A stretch of DNA of 64,000 nt from Adiantum capillus-veneris (GCA_014529385.2 CM043942.1:109792641-109856640); one strand, 5' to 3'; counted from the first letter of the stretch, positions 33,160 through 44,803 are shown. Translations and numbers: made by a program. Notes: a model not told the origin generated them from the letters alone.

Positions 33160-33535
33160 TATACCTACACACTACTAAGTACATGACAAGCTTTAACAAC
33201 CTCACATTCTCTAGCCAAGTCCAATTCCCGCACACCTCGATCTAGAGGTGCACGGAGATTAGGACCACGGGTAATAATCTCGTCTTTATTGGTCAATGAC
33301 TTATATATTAAAGTTCTTGAAGTCTGTGTGCACTTTTGGAGTCGATTGCTTTCCTTTTCTGCTAGCTCTAATAATCTCACATTCTCTAGCTAGGCCGATC
33401 CCCGCACACCTCAGTCTAGAGGTGCACGGAGATTAGGATGCCAGGGTAATAATCTCGTCTTTATTGGTCAATGACTATATATTAAGATTCTTGATGTCTG
33501 TGTGCACTTTTGAAATCCAATTGCGTTTTTTCTAC
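33160..33535. repeat. CACTA-1 subterminal tandem repeat (~173 bp x 2)
   Basis: Two units beginning CTCACATTCTCTAGC..., each containing CTAGAGGTGCACGGAGATTAGG and TCTTTATTGGTCAATGAC. A related single unit lies at 55030-55145 in CACTA-2, linking the two elements. Confidence 0.85.
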
Positions 33536-33539
33536 TATT

Positions 33540-33990
33540 AATTTGACACTAGCTCTAACCTAACCTATAACATAAACCTAACCTAACTTAATGTAACCTA
33601 ACTTATAACCTAAACCTTACCTATAACCTAACCTAACGGAAGTCCGTTTGCGTTTTTAGAAGTACACAAGTCATCTTCAAAGTTCGACTGTATTTTTTCT
33701 ACTACTAATTTGACGCTAGCTCTAACCTAACATATAATCGTTATAGCTAACCTATAATCTAACCTAACCTAAAACCTATACATAACCTAACTTAATGTAA
33801 CTTAACTTATAACCTAAACCTAACCTATAACCTAACCTAACCGAAGTCCGTTTGCATTTTTAGAAGTACACGAGCCATCTTTGAAGTCCGTTTGTATTTT
33901 TTCTACCATTAATTTGTCACTAGCTCTAACCTAATCTATAATCTCACCTAACCTATAACCTAAACCTAACTTAATCTAACATAATATAAA
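33540..33990. repeat. CTAACC-type array, left of the palindromic satellite
   Basis: Degenerate CTAACC/ATAACC units with a higher-order period of about 190-200 bp marked by TTTTTCTACTA[T/C]TAATTTG and GAAGTCCGTTTG blocks. It is not the plant telomere repeat (TTTAGGG). Confidence 0.85.
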
Positions 33991-35180
33991 AACAACACAA
34001 TGGTGAGGCATTTAGCAAAACGACAAGCCATACAGCTTGCCCACAATGCATATGCAATGTGGGCAAGCTCTATGGCTTGCCAATTTGGCAAATAGCTCAC
34101 CATTGTATTGTTTTTAGGGTTGCGAAGTGATTTTATGGCCTGAAAACCACTCGCAGACATTTTGACAACACAATGGCAAGCCATAGAGCTTGCCCACAAT
34201 GCATATGTCTTGTGGGAAAGCTTTATGGCTTGCCGTATTGCCAAACGGATCGTCATTGTGTTGTTTTTAGGAACACGAGGCAATTTTAGCGCTTGAAAAT
34301 CACTCGCAAACATATAGACAACACAATGGCTAGCTGTTGACAATACGGCAAGCCATAGAGCTTGCCCACAATGCATATGTATTATGGAAAAGCTCTATGG
34401 ATTTCCGTTTTGCCAAATGGATCTCCATTGTGTTGTTTTTAGGGTTGCTTAGCTATTTTAGGGCTTGAAAATCGTTTGCGAACATAAAAACAACACAATG
34501 ACAAGTTGTTGGCAATATGGAAAGTCATAGAGTTTGCCCTCAATGAATATGCCTTGTGGGTAAGCTTTATGGCTTGCCGTATTGCCAAATGGATCGCCAT
34601 TGTGTTGTTTTTAGGGACACAAGGTAATTTTAGCGCTTGAAAATCGCTCGCAAACATATAGACAACACCATGGCGAGCCGTTTGGCAATATGGCAAGCCA
34701 TAAAGCTTTCCCACAATGCATATGCATTGTAAGCAAGATCTATGGCTTGCCATATTTTCAAAAGGCTTGCCATTGTGTTGTTTTTAGGACCGCCCTTAGC
34801 TATTTTAGGATTTGAAAACCGCTTGCAGACATATAGAAAACACAATGGCGAGCCGTTTGGCAATACATCAAGCGATAGAGATTGCCCACAACGCATATGC
34901 ATTGTGGGAAAGCTCTATGGATTGCCGTATTGCCAAACGGCTCGCCATGGTGTTATTTTCAGGGCCGATTAGCTATTTCAAGACTTGAAAACCGCTCGCA
35001 GACATATAAACAACACAAGGGCGAGCCGTTGACAATACGCAAAGCCATAGAGCTTGCCCACAATGCATATGTATTGTGGGTAATCTTTATGGCTTGCCGT
35101 ATTGACGAACGGATCGCCATTGCGTTGTTTTAATATGCACTGTGGGTAAGCTCTATGGCTTGCGGGATTGTCGAATGTAG
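33990..35180. repeat. Satellite of ~172-bp palindromic monomers
   Basis: Seven units begin with ACAACACAATGG-like sequence near 33993, 34165, 34318, 34490, 34662, 34836 and 35010, plus a partial unit to about 35180. Each is a ~120-bp palindrome centred on CACAATGCATATGCATTGTG with arms (GGCGAGCCGTTTGGC..., ...GCCAAACGGCTCGCC), followed by a ~50-bp spacer (TTTAGGG...GCTATTTTAGGGCTTGAAAA). Spacing is 153-174 bp. Confidence 0.93.
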
Positions 35181-35460
35181 CTTAACCTAACCTAACATAG
35201 CTAAACCTAACATAGATTAACTTAACCTAACCTAATATATAAGATAACTTAACCTAACTTAACGTAGCTTAACCTAACCTAACATAATATAACTTAACCT
35301 AACATAGCTTAACCTAATCTAACCTAACGTATAAGATAACCTAACCTAACCTAATCTAGCCTAACGTATAAGCTAACCTAACAACGTAGCTTAACGAAAC
35401 GTAACCTAACGTATAAGATAACCTAACCTAACATAATCTAATTTAACCTAAAACATAAAC
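35168..35460. repeat. CTAACC-type array, right of the palindromic satellite
   Basis: Degenerate AACCTAACCTAAC[A/G]TA units with GTATAAGATAACC blocks. It mirrors the array at 33540-33990. Confidence 0.85.
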
Positions 35461-36148
35461 CCCATTAATTGCATAATTTCAAAAACGACATAATTCAAAA
35501 CAAAATTTCTTCAAAACAAGATTTTTTCATAAACCAAAACAAAAATTGTTCATAATTTAAAATGAAATTTCACATCACAAACCATAATTTCTTTTAAAGC
35601 ATTGAAAGTTTGAAGCATGAAATTTTCTTTTATTAATATACAAAGTAATTTAAATAAATTTAAAATGCATTTAAAGGTTTGAGCACTCACATTTGTCCTA
35701 TTTGAGCAATGAAAGTTGTTGTAAAAGTCGTGGAACCTGCAAAAACGCACACAGTAACACAAAGTTAAACCCTAAATCCTAAATCTACAAGTAACATGAA
35801 AACAATCTCACCTTAGTGTTATGCGCTAACCCACAAGCAAGATTAGGACTTCCGACGGCTTGTTTCACACCAGATCTGTGAGAGATGGGGAAGAAGAGAG
35901 CTTGCGAAAACGTGCAAGAACAAGAGAAATGTGCAGAGAAAACCCGCGGTTTTGTTTTTTGCAGGTGCCATCGGTACAGAAATCCGCTTAGGCGTTGGAA
36001 CATCTGTCAGAACAAGCATCGGAAAGTCCATGCGCGCTGACGTCGGAACAGGCGCCTAAATATACGTCGGAAATTTGAAAATCAGATTTTCAAAAAAACT
36101 TTACTTCCCTCCATACATACACACACATATACTGACGCCCGCCAGTGA

Positions 36149-36160
36149 CCTCTTGTAGTG
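36149..36160 (-). repeat. Right terminus of CACTA-1
   Basis: CCTCTTGTAGTG, i.e. CACTACAAGAGG on the minus strand, identical to 56673-56684. It is preceded by a CGTCGGAA-rich subterminal region (35950-36075) and followed by LINE-like coding sequence. Confidence 0.85.
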
Positions 36161-36373
36161 GGAATTCTTTGGATCATTTGGAAAGAGAGGAACAACAGGG
36201 TTTTTGACAGCTCTTATAATTACCAAACAAAAAGTATGAGAACTCTTTTTGCTCACTTGCACTTGCAGGTAAATCAACTAAAGTTGGATCAATGTCGAAT
36301 CTACCAGGAAAATTATAAAGTATTCACCGACTACATGGGGTATTATAATAGTGCTAATCTCAACAAGCAATAG
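36161..36373 (+). pseudogene. LINE reverse-transcriptase C-terminal remnant
   Basis: The frame reads ILWIIWKERNNRVF, the tryptophan-rich WxIWKxRN motif at the end of plant LINE RT/zf-RVT proteins, and stops at 36371. The 5' part is missing: the CACTA-1 terminus abuts it. Confidence 0.7.
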
Positions 36374-37088
36374 GAGGTCCTTCCTGACGAGTCATTCACT
36401 CACCTACAAAGGATGATAGACGATTGCAAGAATGAGGGAGAAAAGATCAAGAGGTAGTATAATAATGGGCTGAGGCTCATTATACACATCCAATAGGTTC
36501 TTAATGATCTGCAAGGAACTTCGGGCTAGTAATAATCTGATGTTGTGCGGAGTAATATATCCCTAGTTTGTAATCAGTTCATTGTTTCTGATCCATCTTG
36601 TATCTGGATGTATGTATCAGATGTTTTTTGTAATTTTTGCTTCTCTAATATAAATTCTCTCGCACCCTTTATGGCAAATTTTTTTTTTGTAAAAATTATA
36701 TATTTTTATAAAGAACATCTCCGTTTCATTAGCAAAAGGGCTAAAAATACATAAATAATTTCAGATTCTAAGTTCACTCATACACATTGGATCCTTCATA
36801 TTTTTCAACAACCCATCACTAGCACTCATGACTCTTTCTTGAATGTTGTAGTGCACTCACCAATTAAACATTTTCATTTTTTATTTTATTTTTTAACTAC
36901 ATAAAAGAATTTTCACTAAAAAAAAAGGAATACATCACTATGGCCTTAGCCCTTTGGGTAGGCCAAAAAACCTCTTGTCATTTGACATGCTAGAATCTCA
37001 ATAATGTCTGTCATTATTCGTGTTTATACCCTTAAATTACATTATATATGGCAAATTATGTAAGTTGATCGCATTACACAAAGCATAT
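36374..37088. other. AT-rich non-coding stretch
   Basis: No convincing coding sequence. The frame at 36545-36754 has no recognisable domain and may be the 3' untranslated part of the LINE remnant. Confidence 0.45.
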
Positions 37089-37099
37089 CACTATAACAT

Positions 37100-37330
37100 A
37101 TGCGCGGTATTATCGCTCACATTACCGCAAAAAAACAAACAAACTTGAAATATAAAAATTCCCGTACGCGGCAAATATTGCGGCAAAGCTGGCGGTAATG
37201 GTCTAGCGGTAACCGATGCGGTAATGGATGCGGCAATATTTCCGCAAATATTACCGCGTGCTTTGCTGCAACAGTACCCGCACATATTATCGCGTCAGGC
37301 TTATCGCGAGCATTACCGCGAAGGGATTTA
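37100..37330. repeat. GCGGTAAT/ATTACCGC motif cluster
   Basis: At least five exact GCGGTAAT-core copies plus several variants (GCGGTAAC, GCGGCAAT, TTATCGCG) in both orientations within ~230 bp. It resembles the TNPA-binding subterminal motif arrays of En/Spm elements. Confidence 0.8.
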
Positions 37331-37448
37331 TTATAAAAAAACAGATGACCGTTTGGATTGTCCTTTGCATGACCATCCAAAAGATCATCTATTTTTTTAA
37401 TTTATTTTAGTTATTTTACAAAATTATTATTAATTACAACAAAATATC

Positions 37449-37665
37449 ACAATTGGACAATACATTGAGCCAAAAAAAGATTGATAATTTCATTTACATA
37501 AGTGGAATTACAATTGGGGGAGGTATTGAGCCAAAAAATGATAGGTATTGCATTTACATAAAGGGCAAAAAAAGCCTGCGTGTACAAAATAGAGTATGGT
37601 CATGTGGGATAGGGCAAACAGGGCCCGCGTATACAAAATAGAGGATGCTCATGGGGGAGTTAGCG
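37449..37665. repeat. Two short tandem repeats
   Basis: Two ~61-bp units sharing ACAATTGG, TTGAGCCAAAAAA and CATTTACATAA, then two ~50-bp units sharing TACAAAATAGAG and TATGGTCATG/GATGCTCATG. Confidence 0.8.
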
Positions 37666-37760
37666 GCATTTCACGTGGAACTCCTTGACTCTGCAAAACC
37701 ATAAAAAAGAAACAATTAACACTTTGTTATTTAATATTTGATATAAAATCAACAATTTGA

Positions 37761-39000
37761 TTATTTAGATAAGATTAAACTTACATGTTGCAGACTTCTG
37801 CATGCATTTTCGAACTCCTCTCGAGAGATCATTTGATTTTCAAACAACCAACACCAAGTTTGATACTCGGTATGGTTCTCTCTATATCTCTGCACTTCTC
37901 TGGTTGGGCGACTCATGGTAATGTTATACTGACAAAAAATAGCAACCAATTAATTAAATGAAAAACATTAGATTTTTTACAATAAAACTAATATTTTTAC
38001 TTACATATTTGTCTTTCCAAGCCGTTTTTCCTCCCGAACCATAATGCGTAGGAGTCTGATGGGATCTGGCCTCAACTTGACACGTATACATCCTCGCACC
38101 GGTTGCCCTTTTGTCCTCTTTCTCGTCCATAGCGGTCTCTCACTCCACATCATGGACATTTCCTGGCCGATAGCTATGCTCTGGAGACTCCATTGTCTTC
38201 TTTGCCGCTCTCCTCACACTAGATTTTTTGTTCTTCAGAAATGTTTTGACATGCTCTTGCAACCATTGCCTTGAGAATTTTTGCCCCTCAGGGTTGGGGA
38301 AACGCATGTGCATGGTTGTCTCTATATATGTGAGGTTGTAGGGATCTTGTTGATCAAATTTAAGAAAACAATTGATATATGTGGAGTGGATTAATTGGTT
38401 GATGTGTGTGCGGAATCTCCTGCCTTGTGCTGTCCCGAGATCCACCATACCTCCTCTATGAACCTGGTAGTATAACCCGCGAGCATCTGGTGAAGGCATG
38501 TCATGGTTCTCATCTTCTACTGGAGCAGGGAGCGGTGACTGTGGAGGAGAATCTGTAGTACTTCCCCCCCCCCCCCCCCCAAAACAACAACTAGCTCCGC
38601 TCCCTCGTCGAGATCGACCGGCGCTAGCGTGCGAGTTGCCCTGACGCTGATTGCCAGAAGAGCGCCGACGTGAATCTGGGACAGAAGGTGGGATAGGTGG
38701 ACGCCCGTGGCGTCGGACCCTGTGGCGTCGCACCCAACGGCGTCGGACCCTGGGGCGTTGGACCTTGTGAAGGAAAAGTTGAACCTGGAGCTGTAGCTGG
38801 AAAACTCCGCAGGTATGGAGTGCCACCAGTCGGAGTAGAGACCTCTGATAATCCAAAAGCTGCTAGCTACGCCGGTGAATAGCACTGTGTAAGGATCTGC
38901 TGTGAACCTAACCACTCAACCTGAAGACGCAATGCCCTCTCCACATCTGGATCGGTCACAGGTACGGCAGTGGACCCACCTAGAGCGTCCCGAAACCAGC
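37761..39000 (-). pseudogene. TNP1-like second CACTA protein
   Basis: From about 39000: TDPDVERALRLQVEWL, then a repeat of GPTPQ/GATPQ units (38790-38720), a basic Ser/Arg-rich linker, and at 38470-38180 the conserved region RTHINQLIHSTYINCFLKFDQ...MRFPNPEGQKFSRQWLQEHVKTFLKNKKSSVRRAAKK, the wording of plant Ptta/En/Spm TNP1-type proteins. The last fragment (37949-37761) continues with TRPTREVQRYRENHTEYQTW-like residues. A 17-bp poly-C at 38564-38580 and frameshifts break it. Confidence 0.72.
38564..38580. repeat. Poly-C tract
   Basis: 17 consecutive C residues inside the TNP1-like pseudogene; probably unstable in length. Confidence 0.95.
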
Positions 39001-39415
39001 CGAACCCTGATGATGACTGTAAACTTTATAGAATTATGGGGGTGACGAGTCATCTGCAGCCCCAATCAAAACCCTATTTTATACCACCAAATTTTTATTT
39101 GTTGATCTCAACAGCAGTGGGCGTCTTGGGCTATCTCTGGGGGGTCGCCATTCCAGAGATAATATAAGCGAGGTTGCCATAGTCAAGGGCAGTGTGAGGA
39201 GCTCTTGGGGAAGAGCTCCTGTATGGGCCATTTACAGAGGTGGTCTTCATTGTCAAGCTTTTTGGGGCATCGGAAGAAGTTCTTCTTGACCTGAAGCTTA
39301 GCAAGTATAACATGAACGGTAGTGGACTGGGCGTCCATTGGAACAAGGGTGATCTCTTAGGAGAGCGACCTGCCAGAAGGGGACGAGGTCCGAGAGAAGC
39401 CGATTCAGCGATCAA

Positions 39416-39420
<5 letters not shown>

Positions 39421-39509
<89 letters not shown>
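39421..39509. repeat. (GA)n microsatellite
   Basis: A perfect GA run of about 89 bp. Confidence 0.98.
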
Positions 39510-39513
<4 letters not shown>

Positions 39514-40269
39514 GGAGGGTTGTAGTCCTCTGGAGCCTCTACCCATCTCTCCTGCTCCTTTGCTTGTGGTCTCTAAAAGATGCACAATCCTATGTGTATA
39601 GGAAGCTCCGAGGGCCTGGTCAACCACATGTTTGTCATCAATTTAGGGTCTACAAGAGCCAAAATTCATTAAAGCGTGCTGGTGCGGTACACATGCTTGT
39701 GAATACATAGTTTCAATAGCCTCGACAGTAGAAGCAACTCACATAACTACAGCTATGATGCACTGATGGGATATTACAACAATAGCAACACGGGCCCTCT
39801 CTGAAGCAAGCTGACAGGGTGGCGTTGCAAGAGAAAGGATACATGCCAAGGGGGATTTGGAGCTCCCAGAGTGCTTAGGTGAGCATAAAGGAGAACTCTC
39901 TAACATGGAGGCACCGTCATCAATATTGGCTTTGCGTCTCTTCAACTATTGAGCCTTGCCTGAACCATTCCTCCTCCGTCAATTGATGCACTTTCCCCAT
40001 GCTTCTCTTGCCTGAAGATTGCCTCCATGGTTAAGGGTTCACATTTAATAGACAAATCTAGGGTAGTGGTTGTAGAGAATTGGGTAGTTTGCAGGCGTAA
40101 CACCAGAAACTCTCGCCCCAACTCCAACTAGAGTGCTTCGTTAGCTGCATTTGTATTGAATTGAAGTGAGTTTGAGTGTAAGAGAAAACAAATTTTTTGA
40201 ATCTCGCTATGTACTAACGAAGTAATTAGAACCTAGAAGGGAAAAGCTATGAGGGAGAGAGAGAGACAC

Positions 40270-40283
40270 GGGGGGGGGGGGGG

Positions 40284-40338
<55 letters not shown>
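40270..40338. repeat. Poly-G followed by (AG)n
   Basis: A run of about 17 G residues directly joined to a 52-bp AG run. Confidence 0.97.
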
Positions 40339-40340
<2 letters not shown>

Positions 40341-40491
40341 AGAGAGAGAGATTATGCTTTGTTTTCTATAAATCCTATGACCCAAATTTAGACATGGTCT
40401 TTTGTTTACAACGCGATAATCTTGAATCTTCTTGTGTAAGTGTGATTGTGTCATTTGAAGATTCAACAAGAGTATATATCCCTGAAAAAGA

Positions 40492-40593
<102 letters not shown>

Positions 40594-40639
40594 ATACCTT
40601 TCACGTATGCAAGTTTGGCATGCAATGGTTCTTGATTAA

Positions 40640-41720
40640 TTTGTGGATAATAGTTTTTGCAGACTCCACCCAAAGCTGCTTCATATGGTGATCTCATGAT
40701 GAATTCTCTAAACCATGTTGATTTCTTGCGTAAGGCAACAAGGTTAGAAGGTCCAAGTATAAGCGATTTGAATTTGAAGACAGCTCTTCCCTTCCCATCC
40801 ACGAGTGACATTGTCCAAGAGACGACATTTCAAATTTACATGTCCATGAGCGCACCACCCAATGTGACATGGCTTTGCAAAAGCCGCTGCCTTAGAATCT
40901 ATCATGAATCAGCTTCGTAGCTTTGATTGTGGCACAATCTTCAATGCGTAAACGTATGTCACTGCATTTGGCGAAACACACTCACATTGTATCTGCTCAA
41001 AGACAATCTAGAGCAAATCGACCTTGTCTTTCAGAGGTTTACCTTGCAAAAAAACATAGGAGGGTTAGAGTTTTATCGAGTTCGATGTTTGTAATCATAC
41101 AAGATGTTAATGTTATTAATTGTTTGTTGTCCCATTTCTATGATTCGAAAAAAAAGAAAACATGCAAGTTTCCTTGCATGGGAGAGTTTGCACAGTCCTC
41201 CCCAATTTTTATAATACAAGGGAACGTGCCATTTCCACGGCAGCATGCCATTTTCAGTGAGTTCATTAAATGCGTTCTCAATGTCAAAAATCAAGAAATA
41301 GTAATGGTTACTCACCGTAGATTGATTACTGTCGAGGCACGCAGGTTGCATTTAAGCTTCCGTATAACAACACTGCTCGAAACAAACATGATAGTTGAGG
41401 TGGAGTGGACATTGCAAAGTCTGAATTTGCATTACCAAGCTTTGGTATGGAAGCGCCAAGAGGGATCTTTTTTACAGTGGTAGAGAGCCATTTTGAGTGT
41501 GTAGGTGCATACTGGTTTTGAGCACAGTAGGTGCATACTGGAGGCGGGGTGAGCTTTCCCTTCGTATTTGATTAAAACGCCCCAGAGCTTTTTGCATCCG
41601 CTGAAAACAATCGAGAGTTTTCTATCTTGCTCTTGTTGTGCATATCCCGCAGTCAATGGACTCCAAGAGAGGCATTCGAAATTTGATGAGCATGGGAAGG
41701 CAAAAGACTTGATATGCACA
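40640..41720 (-). pseudogene. Pentatricopeptide-repeat (PPR) protein relic
   Basis: Minus-strand fragments in changing frames carry plant PPR wording: CLSWSPLTAGYAQQEQDRK (near 41650), VFEQIQCECVSPNAVTY (near 41005-40950), VTLGGALMDMY (near 40860) and NVVSWT (near 40825) followed by GKGRAVFKFKS. The order fits the P-L-S arrays of organelle RNA-binding PPR proteins. At least four frameshifts or stops are present, with no start and no DYW end. Inference: a degraded member of a large family. Confidence 0.68.
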
Positions 41721-41778
41721 AGAAAAAAAAATCACGCTATCGCGGCCTTATTATATGGCCTCTAACCCCTTGTCCATG

Positions 41779-41779
<1 letters not shown>

Positions 41780-41833
<54 letters not shown>
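41780..41833. repeat. (CT)n microsatellite
   Basis: A perfect CT run of about 54 bp just beyond the PPR relic. Confidence 0.98.
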
Positions 41834-41836
<3 letters not shown>

Positions 41837-42114
41837 GTGTAATTGTATTTCTACGAGCGAGAAGGCCTAGTTATTATCGTGAATACTACTGCCATTCCTT
41901 CCAGTAAGACCCCCTTATCCTCAGCATGGACACCCCCTACTCGTGCATAATAACACTCCCCTCCTAGACGTTGCACAAGGTGGACATGGTCTCAAAACAT
42001 CAAATAAGTTATCCATGCAAGATGCACTAGCAAGTAATGAAGACCTACAGGACAATTGGCAGCATTGTGAATCCGAGGTGTGGGTGGACGCCCGTTCAAG
42101 AGAGAGTCATCGGC

Positions 42115-42120
<6 letters not shown>

Positions 42121-42206
<86 letters not shown>
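42121..42206. repeat. (GA)n microsatellite
   Basis: A perfect GA run of about 86 bp. Confidence 0.98.
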
Positions 42207-42210
<4 letters not shown>

Positions 42211-42547
42211 AGCGAGGTTGCCAACCTTGCGAACTGCTTGTGGAGAAGATCGTATTGCTTCTGCTGTGATTCTGGAACGTGTGAACTGCTTGTGGTTACT
42301 TCGTTTTTATTCACTTGGTAGCTTTTGCATTTCAGCGCTAGCTTCAGAGGCGCAGTGTTTTTTTGGCGGCGTTTTATTAGGCTGCGCATTGTTTTTTTGG
42401 GATGTTGATGGCGTTGGAGCCACGTGGGCTGTTGACGGGCCAAGGATTGAAATATGCCCTCTATGCTAACCAAGTAATGATGAATTCTTGTGACTCCTCC
42501 GGACTGCGTAGGAGACCTCTTAAACAATGATGCAGACCTTAGTACCA

Positions 42548-42800
42548 CATAGGTATTGGATCTCTCCTGCAAAAAATTGGAGGGCGACATACCTGAAGAT
42601 ATGATTATCTCACTACTCTAATGATGTTGAGCATGGGGCTTGACTTGCTGGTGGGTGCCATCCCTACAAATTTAATCCATCTCAGAACCATAGGAGTTCT
42701 AGGGCTCTTCTATAAAAAGCATCAAGGAGTCAATTGCTCCTTTGTGATGTGTCTAGCAACTACATGTCTATCCATGTCCCTTCAGCTTGGCCATTGAGCA
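42548..42800 (+). pseudogene. Leucine-rich-repeat (receptor-type) relic
   Basis: The plus strand reads VLDLSCKKLEGDIPEDM (42548-42604), then VGAIPTNLIHLRTIGVLG (42649-42708), two repeats of the plant extracellular LRR type (LxLSxNxLxGxIPxxL), with a stop and frame change between them. A short PSAWPLS segment follows. It is probably a fragment of an LRR receptor-like gene; no kinase or signal peptide is visible. Confidence 0.55.
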
Positions 42801-44803
42801 TTTCTTCTTTAGCAGGTGAAACTGTGAAAGGACGTGACTATTGTGGTGGCATTGAGCACGTTGCGAGGGAAGCCACTCAGTGTATGATATAGGTGTCATG
42901 GAAGAGGTGGTTATCACCAAGAGTGATCATCAACTACAAGTCGGTCACATCTTTGTATAAGTGAGGCCATCATGAAGAGCATTCCTACCAACCCACACTG
43001 TTCAATGTTGCCACCATAAGGGAATGTGAAGCTTGGAGATGGGACAAAATTGGGAGCAGAGCGTGTAAAGTAAGAATATAATTAGAGGAAATATCACTAT
43101 TAGAGAAAGTATTCATGCATGGGGGGCTAGCGGAGTGAGAACTGCCTTGATTATGAAAGGAGGAGTTGGCCTACATTCATCTAGAGAGAGCACTGCAAGG
43201 TTTTTTTCTTTGGTGTGTTGGAGTTGGCCAGTGAGAGGACAGTTCTGTGTGTGCGCAACCTATGGAAGACATGAAGCCAAGAGGGATCAAAGGCCCCTAA
43301 ATCTTACCAAGTTCCGTGCATGCTGCCTCTTTACCACACCCAATTCCTCTTTGATGTTGGATCTAGTACATCCTGCAGTTGCATTCGGCTGAACTGTCAA
43401 GTAGCAATGGTGAATGAAATGGAAGCTTGTGAAATGTGTGTAGGAGAAGAAAAAGCAAAGAGTTGCCAATGATGCTTGCTTACCCATATTTTTTTTATCC
43501 TTGCCTTGAGGGACATATCAATCAGTAGCAGTACACAATGTAGTAGGGCTCATCATCAGCATGAATGGTGGATGTGGTGATGTTCTGTGCGCTCTAAAGA
43601 TCACCACCCACCCCAACGAACACATTAAATTTGTCTCTCATGAGTGCCAACCTCTCTAGTTTCTAGCAAATCCTGTTTGTAGGACTTCTTTTTCTTTGGA
43701 CTTCAGCTAATGTTGCATGCATGTCGAATCCTTGCATATTGGAGGGCTTTCTTTACGTCAGATTCAAGCATTGGGTTAGACGTACTTTGTGCTATAGCAC
43801 TTTAGGAAGTCTACTTTACAACATAGATCATGCTTTTATGAGATCAGTAATAAGCTTCTCTTGCTGACATGTCTCACTTACTCTAAAGATGGCCTCCTCT
43901 AAAGTTCACTTGGGGATCATTGAATAACTTATTGACATTGTCAAAGAGATGTTGTTTAACAAGATTGCAAGGGGTGAAAATAAGAGCTGGGCCTTCATTC
44001 TCCACCACAAGATCTGCACGGGGGCCTTCCATTGCCACCCACTTGGGACCCTCCGCTAGTACACTCATTGACATACACTCAACTTTACTTATTATTTCAA
44101 CCTTCAGGTTCCACACTAGTAGTGTGGTATTATTGTGTTTATCAAAGAAGTATTAACATTTTGAAGCTTTGATTGAGTCCGCCAAGCATTTTTCCACTTC
44201 CACTATATCACATGTTTAAAGATGTTTCAAGGTCTCTTGAAAGTCTACATAATTTTTAGGCCATCTTTGTGTTGTTATACATTTTTTAAAGGCTATTTGA
44301 TAGGTTATGTAATCGTTTCGGCTTCAAAGCTATGTCTATGAAATTGCATTGTTTGCTTGGTTGGTAGAATCGTATTCATTCTTCTCAAGAACCTCAAAAG
44401 CTGATAACGGTTACAATGTACCACTTCTTATCATGCTTAAGGGCTTCCTAACTTAACCTCATTTGCTATGGGCATGCTAAACAACTATCCTTACATCACC
44501 TTTAATTGGTAGGCCTCATGAAATTTTCACTTGTTACACCAAATTACACTAATTTTTAAAAAAATTTGTGGGTTTTCTCACCTTCAAACATAAAGTTTAG
44601 AGGTAAATCTCAAAATTTGTAGGTGGGATTACACTAAACCTAGTATGCCCCATTTGCATATGCAAGAAAACATTGCCACTATTCTCAACTCTGCCAAAAT
44701 CGACAAAGTTGGACAACTCAGTTCTCTACCCCCATTTACTGAAAAATGGTTTGTTTACATTGGCGGCAATTAGCAACAACCGACAAAGTTGTTGATGAGT
44801 GAC
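42801..44803. other. Non-coding stretch
   Basis: No coding sequence with recognisable domains on either strand. Short open frames (43135-43392, 43920-44156) look fortuitous. It may include degraded gene or transposon sequence. Confidence 0.45.

Larger units (their letters stand above)
28940..36160 (-). mobile_element. CACTA (En/Spm) DNA transposon CACTA-1
   Basis: Decayed transposase modules in CACTA order on the minus strand (33112 to 29540), a second Pro/Thr-rich ORF (29361 onward), tandem subterminal repeats (33160-35460) and a right terminus CCTCTTGTAGTG at 36149-36160 (CACTACAAGAGG on the minus strand). The same 12-mer terminates CACTA-2 at 56673-56684. The left end was not found. It sits next to a LINE remnant at 36161. 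Confidence 0.82.
37089..39050 (-). mobile_element. Third CACTA-like unit (CACTA-3), candidate
   Basis: A terminal CACTA (37089-37093, CACTATAACATATGCG) is followed by a dense GCGGTAAT motif cluster, tandem repeats and a minus-strand TNP1-like protein. This arrangement (terminus, subterminal motif array, tnp gene) is typical for En/Spm. No matching right terminus was found. It could be a remnant or non-autonomous derivative. Confidence 0.55.

Noticed and set aside
33540-33990. CTAACC arrays as interstitial telomere
   Set aside because: Units do not match the plant telomere repeat TTTAGGG/CCCTAAA, are highly irregular, and occur in equivalent position in a second CACTA element.
33990-35180. 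CRISPR-like array
   Set aside because: Regular spacing exists but the whole monomer is repeated, there are no unique spacers, and the context is a plant transposon.
38564-38580. Poly-C/poly-G tracts as G-quadruplex regulators
   Set aside because: They lie inside pseudogenes or non-coding repeats with no promoter nearby; single homopolymer runs are more simply microsatellites.
40923-41483. 186-codon plus-strand frame
   Set aside because: It is antisense to the PPR-like fragments, which have recognisable family wording; the plus frame has none.
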